Below, piece after piece: positions 1 to 7,083 of a stretch of DNA of 8,673 nt. The stretch comes from Hydrogenimonas sp. GTDB lineage: Bacteria; Campylobacterota; Campylobacteria; Campylobacterales; Hydrogenimonadaceae. Each line of letters opens with the position of its first letter. The stretch's first letter is position 1. The notes beneath the pieces were generated by a model. It made no database searches, had not been told where the DNA came from, and saw nothing but the letters and a program-made list of their open reading frames with translations. A program made the translations under genes and the position numbers. The stretch is from contig NZ_JAOZOZ010000064.1 of assembly GCF_029933015.1 (NCBI RefSeq), positions 1 to 8,673 on the forward strand. Reading direction: 5' to 3'.

Positions 1-282
1 GGAGAGAGGGGAAGATACCTGCGGGGTTTCGGTGCCGTTCGAGCTGTTTTCGGGGGTTTTCGGCGAGGGGTTTTTCAGTTCCCATCCCCGTTTTTCCATG
101 TCGTCCAGAGTCTCTTTGGGATTTTTGTTTTCGTGAAAGTTGTGGGGAACGGGAATGATGAAGTAGGACATATGGTTGACGCTTTTGGTGCTTTTGTATT
201 TGAAAACACCGGGTTTCTGCCGGCCGATCATGTTCAGAATCTTCTGTCGGTCCATGTTTCTCTCGGTTTTCTGCCCTGTCAT
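1..282 (-). CDS. Small protein of unknown function, 3' end outside window
   Basis: An open frame of 94 codons reads from an ATG at 282-280 to the window edge without a stop, so the C-terminus is missing. The start is supported by an AAGGA Shine-Dalgarno-like sequence (about 290-294) and by its position one codon after the stop of the protease gene. A second ATG at codon 10 (MDRQKILNMIGRQ) is a possible alternative start. The visible protein has no signal peptide or membrane segment. Residues 10-65 look like a small folded domain (motifs SVNHMSYFIIPVPHNFHE and TLDDMEKRGWEL). After about residue 68 it becomes a Pro/Ser/Thr/Asn-rich, probably disordered tail. I do not recognise a family. As the last visible gene of the minus-strand cluster it is probably co-translated with the protease and could be a partner or adaptor, which is inference. 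Confidence 0.7.
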   Translation of the reverse strand, partial: MTGQKTERNMDRQKILNMIGRQKPGVFKYKSTKSVNHMSYFIIPVPHNFHENKNPKETLDDMEKRGWELKNPSPKTPENSSNGTETPQVSSPLS

Positions 283-285
283 CTG

Positions 286-3105
286 CTATTCCTTTGGGGT
301 GGGTGTATGTTTCGTCACGATCGCCTCGAAGGCGGTGCCGTCCACGCTCTCTTTTTCGCGGAGAGCTTTCGCCAGCGCTTCGATGGCGTGCCAGTGGGTC
401 TGGACGAGTTCGGCGGCGGTGGCGCGGGCATCGTCGAGCCATCGGCGGATGTCGGCTTCCACGGTTTGTGAGAAGAGCTCGGTTTTTTTCAGGCTCTGGA
501 GGCTCAGGGGGCCTGTGCGCTCGCCCATGCCCAGCTCCGTGACGGCATGGTGGGCGAGGGCGGTGGCCTGCGCCAGGTCGGAGGCGGCGCCGCTGTCGAT
601 GCCCTCTTCGCCGTAGGCGCGTATCTGGGCTTCGCGCCCTGCGAGGGCGACGGCCATGCGGTGGCGGATTTCGCGGCGGGTCATGTTTTTGAGCCGTTTT
701 TCACGGTCGTACGAGACGAAGCCCAGGGCGTTGGCCCGGGGGGCGACGGTGACCTGCTCGATGCGCTGCTTAGGCAGCAGTATGTGGGAGACCACGGCGT
801 GGCCAGCTTCGTGGACGGCCGTGGAGGCGAGCAGGGCGTCGACCGATTCGCAGGAGAGGCGGGAGCCGTATTTGACGGTGTTGATCTGCTCCACGAGGAT
901 CTCTTCGGTGAGTTTGTCGAGGCCGTGGCGAAAGAGGTAGAGGGCGCTTTCGCGGGCCACTTTCTGCAGGTCGGCGCCGGACATGCCGGCGGTGTAGGTG
1001 AGCAGCCGCTCCATGTCGAAGGGGCCTTCGGAGGGTTTTTCGAGGATCTTTTTCAGAAACCAGCGGCGCGCTTCGCGGTCGAGCCGGTCGATCTCGATGT
1101 GAAGGTCGATGCGTCCGGAGCGGAGGATGGCCGGATCGATCTTTTCGATGAAGTTGGTAGCGGAGATGATGAAGATGCGGTTTTGGGGTGAGTCGGAAAA
1201 TCCGCTCAGTTCGCTCAGGAACTGGTTGATGACGATGTCGCGGGGGCTGCCGTCGCGGCGGCCGAAGGCGTCGATTTCGTCGATGAAGACGATGGCCGGG
1301 GCGTAGTCGCGGGCGCGGCGGAAGACCTGTTTCATCCGGTCGATGTCGAGCATTTCGGTGCCGGTGGTTTCGATGAAGGGGAGGTCGGCTTCGTTGGCGA
1401 ACGCTTTGGCGAGCATGGTTTTTCCGGTGCCGGGCGGGCCGTAGAGGAGCATGCCGCGGGGCGTGCGGACACCGAAGTTTTTCAGAGGTTCCGGGGATCT
1501 GAGCAGCCGCACGATCTCTTCGAGCCGGGTTTTGGCGGCGGTGTGGCCGGCGATGTCGCGGAAATTTATGTCGGGGATGTCGAAAACGAGCCCCGCGTCG
1601 CTTCCGTAATCGGCCGCGCGGTCGAGCTTTTTGCGCTGCAGGTTTTCCAGCGTGAGAGTGAGGGTGTGTGCTTCGGTTTCGCAGCGGATGGTGTGGCTGT
1701 AGGTTTCGTTGCGCCGGAAGAGGGTGCGCAGGAGCCGGTTTCGCTCCGTCGGGGTGCGATCGAGCAGGTCGCTTCGGAGGGTGCGGGCCGCGTTTTCGTC
1801 GACGCGAAAGAGGATCTTTTCGGGTGTGGTGTCGCTGCGCCGGATCCAGTCGGTGACGATGTCGAAGAGGTGCTGGGGGGCTTGGGATTTGAGGCGACGC
1901 GGGTCGGCGTGGGGCGAAAAGGAGAGGATGACCGCCGCATGGAGCAGCTCGGGGTCTTTCAGCTCCACTTCGATGCCGAAAGTCTCGACGAAACGCTCTT
2001 TTACCGCCTCGAGGCTCTGCCCGAGGATGGCGGCGAGGGCCCCGTAGGGGAGCTTTCTGAAAAGCACCAGCTTCCCCTGGGAGAGGCGGGAGAGGAGTTC
2101 GGCGGGGATCGCTTTGGTTCGGTTTCCTCTGACGGTTTTCTCTTCGCGCCCGACCGCTTCGAGGAGGGTGTTGGCCGCTCCGACGGGGTCGTGTTTGAGC
2201 GCATCGAGAAATTCCGGCGAGTTGTAGAGTTCGCTGCCCAGATTGGAGGTGAAGACCAGCACCGTCTCTCTGAAGTCGACCGTTTCGCCCGTGTAGCCGT
2301 CGATCGCTTCGCCGGAGCCGAGCAGCTGGAGGAAGTTTTGCAGGACGCCGGGATGGGCCTTTTCGATCTCGTCGAAGACGATGACGGAGCGGGGGTGCTT
2401 TTTGACGAAAGAGGTGAGGCGCCCCTCTTTCGCGTCGGTGTAGCCTTCGGTGAGGCCGAAGAGGCCGAAGCCTTCGTTTTCGCTGGTGTACTGGGTCATG
2501 TCGAAAAAGCGGTAGTGCCCATACCCTTCCAGATTTTCGGAGAGGAGGCGTGCGAGCATGGTTTTTCCGGTGGCGGGAGGGCCCAGGAAAAAGAAGATGG
2601 CGCGGGGCGTGTCGCGGGGAGGGTTGTAGAAGATTTCGGCGATCTTGTCGCATACCGCTTCGATGGCGTCGTCCTGTCCGAAGATCTTCTCTTTCAGGGA
2701 GTTTTCGAGGGTGGCGACGGTATGGCGGAAGGCCGCGATCTTTTCGTTTTTCGCATCTGCCGAAACGGCGACCGCTTTGGGGCGGGGAGTGGGCTTCTTT
2801 TCTTTCAAAAAGCTTATTTCGCTGTCGAGGGTCACGCTGTGTATTTTCATGTAGCGCACGAATCTTTTGACCTCGTTGTCGAAAGGGAGGCGCGGATGCT
2901 CTTTCGCGGTGCGGAGGGCTTTGGGGGTCAGTACCGGATCCACCGGGCCGGAGGCGGGGGTGATTTCCAGATAGTCATGGATAAGCTCGTCGAGCTCCCC
3001 TTCGAACCGGAAATTTTCCACCGCTTTTTTGAGGTGTTCTATGGTGATGGTGTCCGCTTCGTCGCGTAACGCGAACCATTTGGCGCCCAGGAGTAGATTT
3101 CGCAC
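286..3105 (-). CDS. Hybrid ClpB-type AAA+ / FtsH-type AAA+ / M41 zinc metalloprotease, soluble
   Basis: This 939-residue protein has two AAA+ motors and a peptidase. Residues 1-35 loosely resemble a Clp N-type helical repeat. Residues about 135-415 are a ClpB D2-like module: Walker A GPPATGKT (175-182), Walker B VIVFDEIEKAH (241-251), sensor-1 TSN (286-288), an arginine-finger-like R340 and a sensor-2-like DPRRL (401-405). After a linker, residues about 505-745 are FtsH-like: GPPGTGKT (556-563), IVFIDEID (605-612), ISATN (647-651) and arginine fingers in LRSGRID (661-667). The M41 peptidase has HEAGH (765-769) and a likely third zinc ligand D843 in SGAASD. FtsH normally has two N-terminal membrane helices; none is present, so a cytosolic unfoldase-protease is expected. 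The GTG start has AGGAGG 11 bases upstream. It begins one codon after the YbjN-like gene in the same frame. Domain calls are secure; substrate and role are unknown. Confidence 0.93.
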   Translation of the reverse strand: MRNLLLGAKWFALRDEADTITIEHLKKAVENFRFEGELDELIHDYLEITPASGPVDPVLTPKALRTAKEHPRLPFDNEVKRFVRYMKIHSVTLDSEISFLKEKKPTPRPKAVAVSADAKNEKIAAFRHTVATLENSLKEKIFGQDDAIEAVCDKIAEIFYNPPRDTPRAIFFFLGPPATGKTMLARLLSENLEGYGHYRFFDMTQYTSENEGFGLFGLTEGYTDAKEGRLTSFVKKHPRSVIVFDEIEKAHPGVLQNFLQLLGSGEAIDGYTGETVDFRETVLVFTSNLGSELYNSPEFLDALKHDPVGAANTLLEAVGREEKTVRGNRTKAIPAELLSRLSQGKLVLFRKLPYGALAAILGQSLEAVKERFVETFGIEVELKDPELLHAAVILSFSPHADPRRLKSQAPQHLFDIVTDWIRRSDTTPEKILFRVDENAARTLRSDLLDRTPTERNRLLRTLFRRNETYSHTIRCETEAHTLTLTLENLQRKKLDRAADYGSDAGLVFDIPDINFRDIAGHTAAKTRLEEIVRLLRSPEPLKNFGVRTPRGMLLYGPPGTGKTMLAKAFANEADLPFIETTGTEMLDIDRMKQVFRRARDYAPAIVFIDEIDAFGRRDGSPRDIVINQFLSELSGFSDSPQNRIFIISATNFIEKIDPAILRSGRIDLHIEIDRLDREARRWFLKKILEKPSEGPFDMERLLTYTAGMSGADLQKVARESALYLFRHGLDKLTEEILVEQINTVKYGSRLSCESVDALLASTAVHEAGHAVVSHILLPKQRIEQVTVAPRANALGFVSYDREKRLKNMTRREIRHRMAVALAGREAQIRAYGEEGIDSGAASDLAQATALAHHAVTELGMGERTGPLSLQSLKKTELFSQTVEADIRRWLDDARATAAELVQTHWHAIEALAKALREKESVDGTAFEAIVTKHTPTPKE

Positions 3106-3108
3106 GGA

Positions 3109-3660
3109 TCAGATACCCTCCTCGTTTTCGTTCAATTCGAAAGCTTTTTGGAACATTCCCATGAAGAGTCTGCTGAAGGCGTCGACGAAGGGGTCGGGTG
3201 GAACTTCGCCGGTCTCCATGACCCGGCGTATCGCTTCGCCGTCGGCGGTGCCCTCTTCTGTCATGTAGTCGAAGATGCGCCCGAACTGCGCCGATGTCAT
3301 GGGGGCGTCTTCCAGAGGGATTTCGACGCTCAGACGAAGGCTGTCGATCACGGGGCGGTATTCCCAGCTTCCGAAATCCTTGAGGTAGTTGAGCGTGAGC
3401 GTGTAACGAAAGATTTCGCTGAGATGGGGACTGTCTTTGAAAATGATCGTTTCGTTCTCTTCGTCGAGAAGGTACATTCTCCACAGGAAAAGCTTTCCTT
3501 CGTAGCGTGTGTAAATGGTGTGGGAGTAGGTATGGTCCCCTTTTTTCGTGTGGAAAGAGATTTCTCTCTCCGATTCATCCTCGGCGGTCGGAGAGGTCTG
3601 GTCGAATTCGACGTCTTTCTCTTTCAGCCATTGGGTGATCTGTTCCAGTGAGACGGCCAT
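3109..3660 (-). CDS. YbjN-like (type III secretion chaperone-like fold) protein
   Basis: A 183-residue cytosolic protein with no signal peptide or membrane segment. Its shape suggests the YbjN family: an N-terminal helix (VSLEQITQWLKEKDVEF), a strand-rich middle with aromatic residues (KLFLWRMYLLDE, about 56-67), then the pattern LNYLKDFGSWEYR (90-102), LRLSVEIPLEDAPMTSAQF (108-126) and C-terminal helices. YbjN-type domains share a fold with type III secretion chaperones and often act as small binding partners. Here an adaptor or chaperone for the adjoining unfoldase-protease is a reasonable inference. The ATG has a strong AAGGAG site just upstream. The gene lies 40 bases after the helicase gene and ends in TGA one codon before the protease start. 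The family assignment rests on remembered pattern only, with no diagnostic catalytic residue. Confidence 0.72.
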   Translation of the reverse strand: MAVSLEQITQWLKEKDVEFDQTSPTAEDESEREISFHTKKGDHTYSHTIYTRYEGKLFLWRMYLLDEENETIIFKDSPHLSEIFRYTLTLNYLKDFGSWEYRPVIDSLRLSVEIPLEDAPMTSAQFGRIFDYMTEEGTADGEAIRRVMETGEVPPDPFVDAFSRLFMGMFQKAFELNENEEGI

Positions 3661-3700
3661 GAGAGCTCCTTTTTTTGAATGTGAGATGGGTTGTGTATCG

Positions 3701-5587
3701 TTATGCTCCGAAAAGCCCGGCGACCACGCCGAAAAACTCCGCCGTCAGCACGACGAGCTCGGCCGATTTTTTGTAGTTTTCGACCTGGGGTGCCAGTTTG
3801 GAGAGGGTGGGGACCTCCGCGTCCTCCTCGGGAGGGCGCTCCTGCGCGATTTTTTTGGTGTGGCGTTCTATGGTGTCGAGGACGGTCTGAATCTTTTCAT
3901 GCTCGCTCCGATAATCGGAGGGCAGAGAGATATAGAGGCTCTCCCGGGCTCTCGTGAAGAGGACGTAGACTTTTCTGAAAAGAATCTCCTCTTCATATTT
4001 CACGGCGGTTTCGAGAAACTTGTCAAAATCGTGCAGGACGATATGCTGGGCTTCGAGTCCTTTGATGGACTGAAACGTCATGGCCCGTATATGGTGCCAT
4101 CCTCTCTTTTTCATGTAGTCGTTCATCTGCCCGGCCATCTTTGTGTGCTGGGTGAGCACCACCACGTCATCTTTTTCATCGAACCGGTCGAGGAGTTCGT
4201 TCAGGTGGGTGAACTCTTCGTAGTCGTCCACGACGATTCTGCCATCTTCGAGGATGAAGCGGATGTCGCTGAGAAAGGAGTCTTTGAGATAGTACGACTT
4301 TCTGTAGTAGGCGTTGAGCTTCGTGTCGTGCGAGAGGATGTCGAAGGCGCAGCGTGATATGTTCGACGGCGTCCGGTAGACGTTTTTGAGGTTTTTCACC
4401 CGTCCTTTCATCGAGATTTTCTCGAAATCGGGGTGGTGGAAGACATCGGCGATCGACTCCATGGAGTAGGAGTAGAACTTCTGGGCTTCGTCGATAAAGA
4501 AGATGCAGTCGCGGATCTCTTCGTAGATGACGCGCAGAATGTTGGGCGGCATATCCTGGGTTTCGTCGCAGAGGAAGAGGTCGATGGGCTTTTTTCGCAG
4601 GCGGGCGGAGAATTTTTGGCGGAATTCATGGGTCGCTTCCGGGGTTTTGAGCTTTTCGAAGACTTCGCTCAGGTTTTTGCGGTCGTGTATGCCCGCTTTT
4701 TCGTAGTCGAAATCGATGCGGCGAAGCAGCTCGAAAAGCGAAAGCACCGCCACGTTCTTTTTGAAATCTTCGTGTTCGAAGATCGATTCGATGTTGTTTT
4801 TCAGGCGTTTGTTGAAACAGAGGATCAGGAATTTTTCGTCTTCGTCCCGTTTGAGGCGGTTGGCCACGAAGTTTGTGAGGATGATGGTCTTGCCGGTGCC
4901 GGCCACACCCCGGATGATGCGGAAACCTCCCGTGTAGCCGTTGAGGATGCTGAGCTGTTTGTGGTCGAAAAAGAGGATCTCGTCTTTGGTGATGATGGGG
5001 AGTACCCGGTCTTTCTGTTTTTCGAGGGTTTTTTTGTCCACGACGATGGATGCGATGGCGAGAAACTCCTTTTTGTTGGGGAGGATGGTGCGTGTGGCGT
5101 TGAAAAATCGGCTGAAGCGCTCCCTGTCGGTGATGTCCTCTTTGAAAAAGGTGTGGTGGGCGTAGTGGGCGAAGCTGGGGTTTTTCTCGAAAAAAGCTTT
5201 GCCTTCGGCGGCCGGGATCCGGGGGAAAACCACCCGGTACTCCACGTTGACGGGTATTTTTCCCAGTGTGTCTTCGATGTGGCCCAGGAGGATGTTTTTG
5301 TAGCGGTGGACCTGCTCGAAGGGGTTGTTTTCGCTGTCGAGATGTTCCAGCGATGCCCAGTTTTTCACCTCGATGGCGAAGACGCCCAGCGAGGGATGAA
5401 GCAGGGTCAGGTCGATCTCGACCGTCGAGGTGCCGTTGGCCAGTTTGGCCTTTGGGACCAGAAAGTAGTTCTCATCTTCCGAGTCGGACGAGCTTTTGAG
5501 CAGGCGGGTAATCGACTCGAGGACCTCTCTTTCGCCTCTGTCCCCCTGTGTCACCCGTGAAAAAAAGTTGAAAAGGGATTGTCGCAT
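3701..5587 (-). CDS. NERD nuclease-domain / UvrD-like superfamily 1 helicase
   Basis: A 628-residue protein joining a nuclease-related domain to an SF1 helicase. The NERD part covers about residues 15-150 and shows the restriction-endonuclease-like core: E57-I-D59, then FAIEVKNW with E73-x-K75. The helicase motifs follow in order: Walker A GVAGTGKT (227-234), motif II FLCDETQD (338-345), a motif III-like IFFIDEAQKFY (362-372), motif IV-like NVYRTPSNI (402-410), motif V TFQSIKGLE (504-512) and motif VI LFTRARESLYIS (543-554). All key residues are present, so ATP-driven DNA unwinding or translocation plus DNA cleavage is expected, though neither is shown. The C-terminus has a charged linker (EERPPEED-like, about 583-590) and ends in a hydrophobic segment (about 611-628). 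The start is ATG with only a weak AGG upstream. It is the first gene of the minus-strand cluster. NERD-helicases occur in housekeeping and in defence contexts, so the role is open. Confidence 0.9.
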   Translation of the reverse strand: MRQSLFNFFSRVTQGDRGEREVLESITRLLKSSSDSEDENYFLVPKAKLANGTSTVEIDLTLLHPSLGVFAIEVKNWASLEHLDSENNPFEQVHRYKNILLGHIEDTLGKIPVNVEYRVVFPRIPAAEGKAFFEKNPSFAHYAHHTFFKEDITDRERFSRFFNATRTILPNKKEFLAIASIVVDKKTLEKQKDRVLPIITKDEILFFDHKQLSILNGYTGGFRIIRGVAGTGKTIILTNFVANRLKRDEDEKFLILCFNKRLKNNIESIFEHEDFKKNVAVLSLFELLRRIDFDYEKAGIHDRKNLSEVFEKLKTPEATHEFRQKFSARLRKKPIDLFLCDETQDMPPNILRVIYEEIRDCIFFIDEAQKFYSYSMESIADVFHHPDFEKISMKGRVKNLKNVYRTPSNISRCAFDILSHDTKLNAYYRKSYYLKDSFLSDIRFILEDGRIVVDDYEEFTHLNELLDRFDEKDDVVVLTQHTKMAGQMNDYMKKRGWHHIRAMTFQSIKGLEAQHIVLHDFDKFLETAVKYEEEILFRKVYVLFTRARESLYISLPSDYRSEHEKIQTVLDTIERHTKKIAQERPPEEDAEVPTLSKLAPQVENYKKSAELVVLTAEFFGVVAGLFGA

Positions 5588-5621
5588 TTAAAAACCTATT
5601 TCGTTTTCATCATAAAAAAAG

Positions 5622-5627
5622 ATTTTA
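5622..5627 (-). promoter_or_regulatory. Possible -10 box for helicase cluster
   Basis: On the minus strand this reads TAAAAT inside ATTTAAAATC, five of six matches to TATAAT, in an AT-rich setting. It would place a start about 28 bases before the helicase ATG. No good -35 is visible, which is common for housekeeping promoters in Campylobacterota. TATGAT on the minus strand at 5730-5725 is an equally plausible alternative, and it would put the operator-like repeat just downstream of the transcription start. Confidence 0.3.
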
Positions 5628-5697
5628 AATTTTCAACTCTTTGAAAACCATAAAAAAGCGGATGAAAAAACGAAAATTGCCGCATGTTATCTGAAAA

Positions 5698-5715
5698 CGA
5701 CACATCCTGTCGCGC
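5698..5715. promoter_or_regulatory. Operator-like inverted repeat, copy 1
   Basis: The sequence CGACACATCCTGTCGCGC contains the inverted repeat CGACA (5698-5702) and TGTCG (5708-5712) around a 5-base spacer. It matches the block at 7107-7124 at 17 of 18 positions, and both lie between divergent promoters. The likely binder is the WYL regulator encoded nearby, which is inference. It could control the helicase cluster, the secreted-protein gene, or both. Confidence 0.68.
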
Positions 5716-5770
5716 ACCGGTGTCATCATACGGGTGATGGGCTTCGAAAGAGGCCTGAAAAAAAAGAAAA

Positions 5771-5774
5771 AGGA
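5771..5774 (+). promoter_or_regulatory. Ribosome binding site of secreted-protein gene
   Basis: AGGA lies six bases before the ATG at 5781 and follows an A-rich stretch that includes eight consecutive A. It fixes the start that gives a complete signal peptide. Confidence 0.7.
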
Positions 5775-5780
5775 TGAAAC

Positions 5781-6101
5781 ATGAAGAAGTTCGTAACGGT
5801 AACGGTTCTGGGTATGATGGCGCTGGGTATGGCTGCGGGTGCGGCCGATTTCGAGTACAACACCTGGCTGAAAGAGGCGTGCAAGGTGCACACTCCGGTG
5901 CAGAAGCCCGAAGACGACTACGAGCACTACTACGAGACGCACAACGCGCTGGTGGGGTACGACGACAAAATGCCCTCACCCTCGGACGTGCACGAGGTCA
6001 AAAGCGTCGACGGCGTGCACGAGAGAGTGACCTGGCACGGCAAAAAAGATCTCTACACCATCACCCCCTCGATCCACTATCGGGACGGGGAGGCGCGGTA
6101 G
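5781..6101 (+). CDS. Small secreted (periplasmic) protein of unknown function
   Basis: A 106-residue protein with a clear Sec signal peptide: MKKF, a hydrophobic core (VTVTVLGMMALGMAAG), then a likely cleavage after AGAA, before DFEYN. The mature part of about 84 residues is hydrophilic, rich in His, Tyr, Asp and Glu, and has one cysteine (C34), so it cannot form an internal disulfide. Notable stretches are the acidic, aromatic EDDYEHYYETHN (about 44-55) and several histidines (36, 49, 54, 71, 80, 86, 99); metal or ligand binding is possible but unproven. I recognise no family and see no lipobox. Start and signal peptide agree with the AGGA site upstream. The gene is divergent from the helicase cluster and ends six bases from the stop of the convergent WYL gene. 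The operator-like repeat upstream suggests it may be co-regulated with that cluster. Confidence 0.82.
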   Translation: MKKFVTVTVLGMMALGMAAGAADFEYNTWLKEACKVHTPVQKPEDDYEHYYETHNALVGYDDKMPSPSDVHEVKSVDGVHERVTWHGKKDLYTITPSIHYRDGEAR

Positions 6102-6107
6102 GCGGTG

Positions 6108-7043
6108 TCAGCGGCTCGGTTTGGCCGTCAGCCGGTTCAGATAGGCGCCCAGTTCGCGGATGAGCCGGGCGCGCATCGGTTCGGGCGAGAGGATTTCGAT
6201 GTGGGGGAGCCACGCTTTGATGAGATTGTCGATGTCCTCTTCGTGGCTCACTTCGAAGGTTGCGACGAGAGAGCCGTCCGGGGACTCCTCGACGATGCGC
6301 TGTGTGGAGAGGTGCTTTTTGCGCCGGAAGTAGTCGGCGATGGGGGCGGCGATGCGGACCTCGACCGTGAAGCAGTTGCCGTCCTGGAACCAGGCGGAGT
6401 GGACGTGCTCGAGGACGGCGGCGATGTCCGGCGCGTCGTAGGTCTGCTGTCTGAGTCTGGGCGAGAGGATCGCGGAGGCCTGGTAGGTGCGGATCTTTCC
6501 CGTTTCGGTGTCTCTGGCGAAGAGGTACCAGAGTCCGTCGAAAGAGGCGATGCGGTAGGGCTCGACGGTGTGCTCCCTGCCCCTGTAGTCGAAGGTGACG
6601 AGGCGGGATTTGGCGATGGCCTCTTCGAGCAGGTTGGCGGTGGGGGAGTTCATGTCGAAAGGTTCGTAGAGCTCGGGTTTGATGTAGTAGGGGCTGTCGA
6701 GGCCGGGGACGACGAGTTTGGAGACGATGGTGTCGACGGCCTTTTTGACGGTCTCTCCGATGGTTGCGACCTGGGAGAGGCCCAGCATCACCAGCAGCAT
6801 CTCTTCGGTGTCGAGGACCGATTTGTCGAGGCCGAACCCTTCGATGAAACGGTAGCGGCCGAGGGAGTCCTTTTCGATGGGAAAAACGTGGAGGCGTTCG
6901 CTGAAATCGCGCTGGATGGTACGCAGGCTGACGTCGAACTCATCGGCGAGCTCTTCGGCGGTGGGGCGTTCGTCGTGGGCGAGTTTGTGAAGGATGATGG
7001 CGAGGCGCTGGCTCAGTTTGTCGTGGTCCCGAAGTCTGGACAT
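6108..7043 (-). CDS. WYL-domain transcriptional regulator
   Basis: A 311-residue DNA-binding regulator. Residues about 11-50 form a winged helix-turn-helix (LAHDERPTAEELADEF then VSLRTIQRDF as recognition helix). Residues about 138-200 are the WYL domain, with the family motif in DGLWYLFARD (169-178) and the following GKIRTYQASAIL. Residues about 222-305 fit the C-terminal WCX extension. WYL proteins sense small ligands or nucleic acids, usually act as dimers on inverted repeats, and frequently control phage-defence loci (for example BrxR and CapW). The ATG at 7043 is preferred because it has CAGGA upstream and is followed directly by the HTH. The frame stays open for another 170 codons, but that part is antisense to the VirD4-like gene and is not protein-like. 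A TATAAT box and an inverted repeat lie upstream, consistent with self-regulation. Confidence 0.92.
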   Translation of the reverse strand: MSRLRDHDKLSQRLAIILHKLAHDERPTAEELADEFDVSLRTIQRDFSERLHVFPIEKDSLGRYRFIEGFGLDKSVLDTEEMLLVMLGLSQVATIGETVKKAVDTIVSKLVVPGLDSPYYIKPELYEPFDMNSPTANLLEEAIAKSRLVTFDYRGREHTVEPYRIASFDGLWYLFARDTETGKIRTYQASAILSPRLRQQTYDAPDIAAVLEHVHSAWFQDGNCFTVEVRIAAPIADYFRRKKHLSTQRIVEESPDGSLVATFEVSHEEDIDNLIKAWLPHIEILSPEPMRARLIRELGAYLNRLTAKPSR

Positions 7044-7083
7044 GGGCGATCCTGGATGGAAAAATCGGAAAAATTCGGGGAAG

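Larger units (their letters stand above)
5588..5780. promoter_or_regulatory. Divergent intergenic region between helicase cluster and secreted-protein gene
   Basis: These 193 bases separate two divergent genes and must hold promoters for both. The half near the helicase gene (about 5588-5680) is AT-rich with runs of A and T. The middle (5698-5739) is GC-rich and dense in dyad symmetry: the operator-like repeat at 5698-5712, the perfect palindrome CACCGGTG at 5715-5722, and CATCA-N6-TGATG at 5724-5739. I find no recognisable coding frame or RNA gene in it. Confidence 0.75.

Noticed and set aside
770..2653. Minus-strand open frame of 627 codons in a shifted frame inside the protease gene
   Set aside because: The product is an Arg/Pro/His-rich string typical of a frame-shifted shadow.
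1543..3069. Long plus-strand open frame (508 codons) opposite the protease gene
   Set aside because: It is antisense to a gene with intact AAA+ and M41 motifs, its protein is Gly/Glu/Val/Phe-rich without any domain, and it has no ribosome site. It is a by-product of GC-rich codon use.
4433..5560. Plus-strand open frame of 375 codons opposite the NERD-helicase
   Set aside because: It is antisense to conserved helicase motifs, and its product is a low-complexity Val/Phe/Asp/Glu string.
5758..5765. A8 tract before the secreted-protein gene as a phase-variation site
   Set aside because: It is short and lies in a generally A-rich leader; phase-variable tracts in this phylum are mostly longer G/C runs.
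6112..6134. Possible bidirectional terminator (CGGCT ... AGCCG) near the convergent stops
   Set aside because: The stem is only five bases with a long loop, lies inside the WYL coding region and has no T tract.
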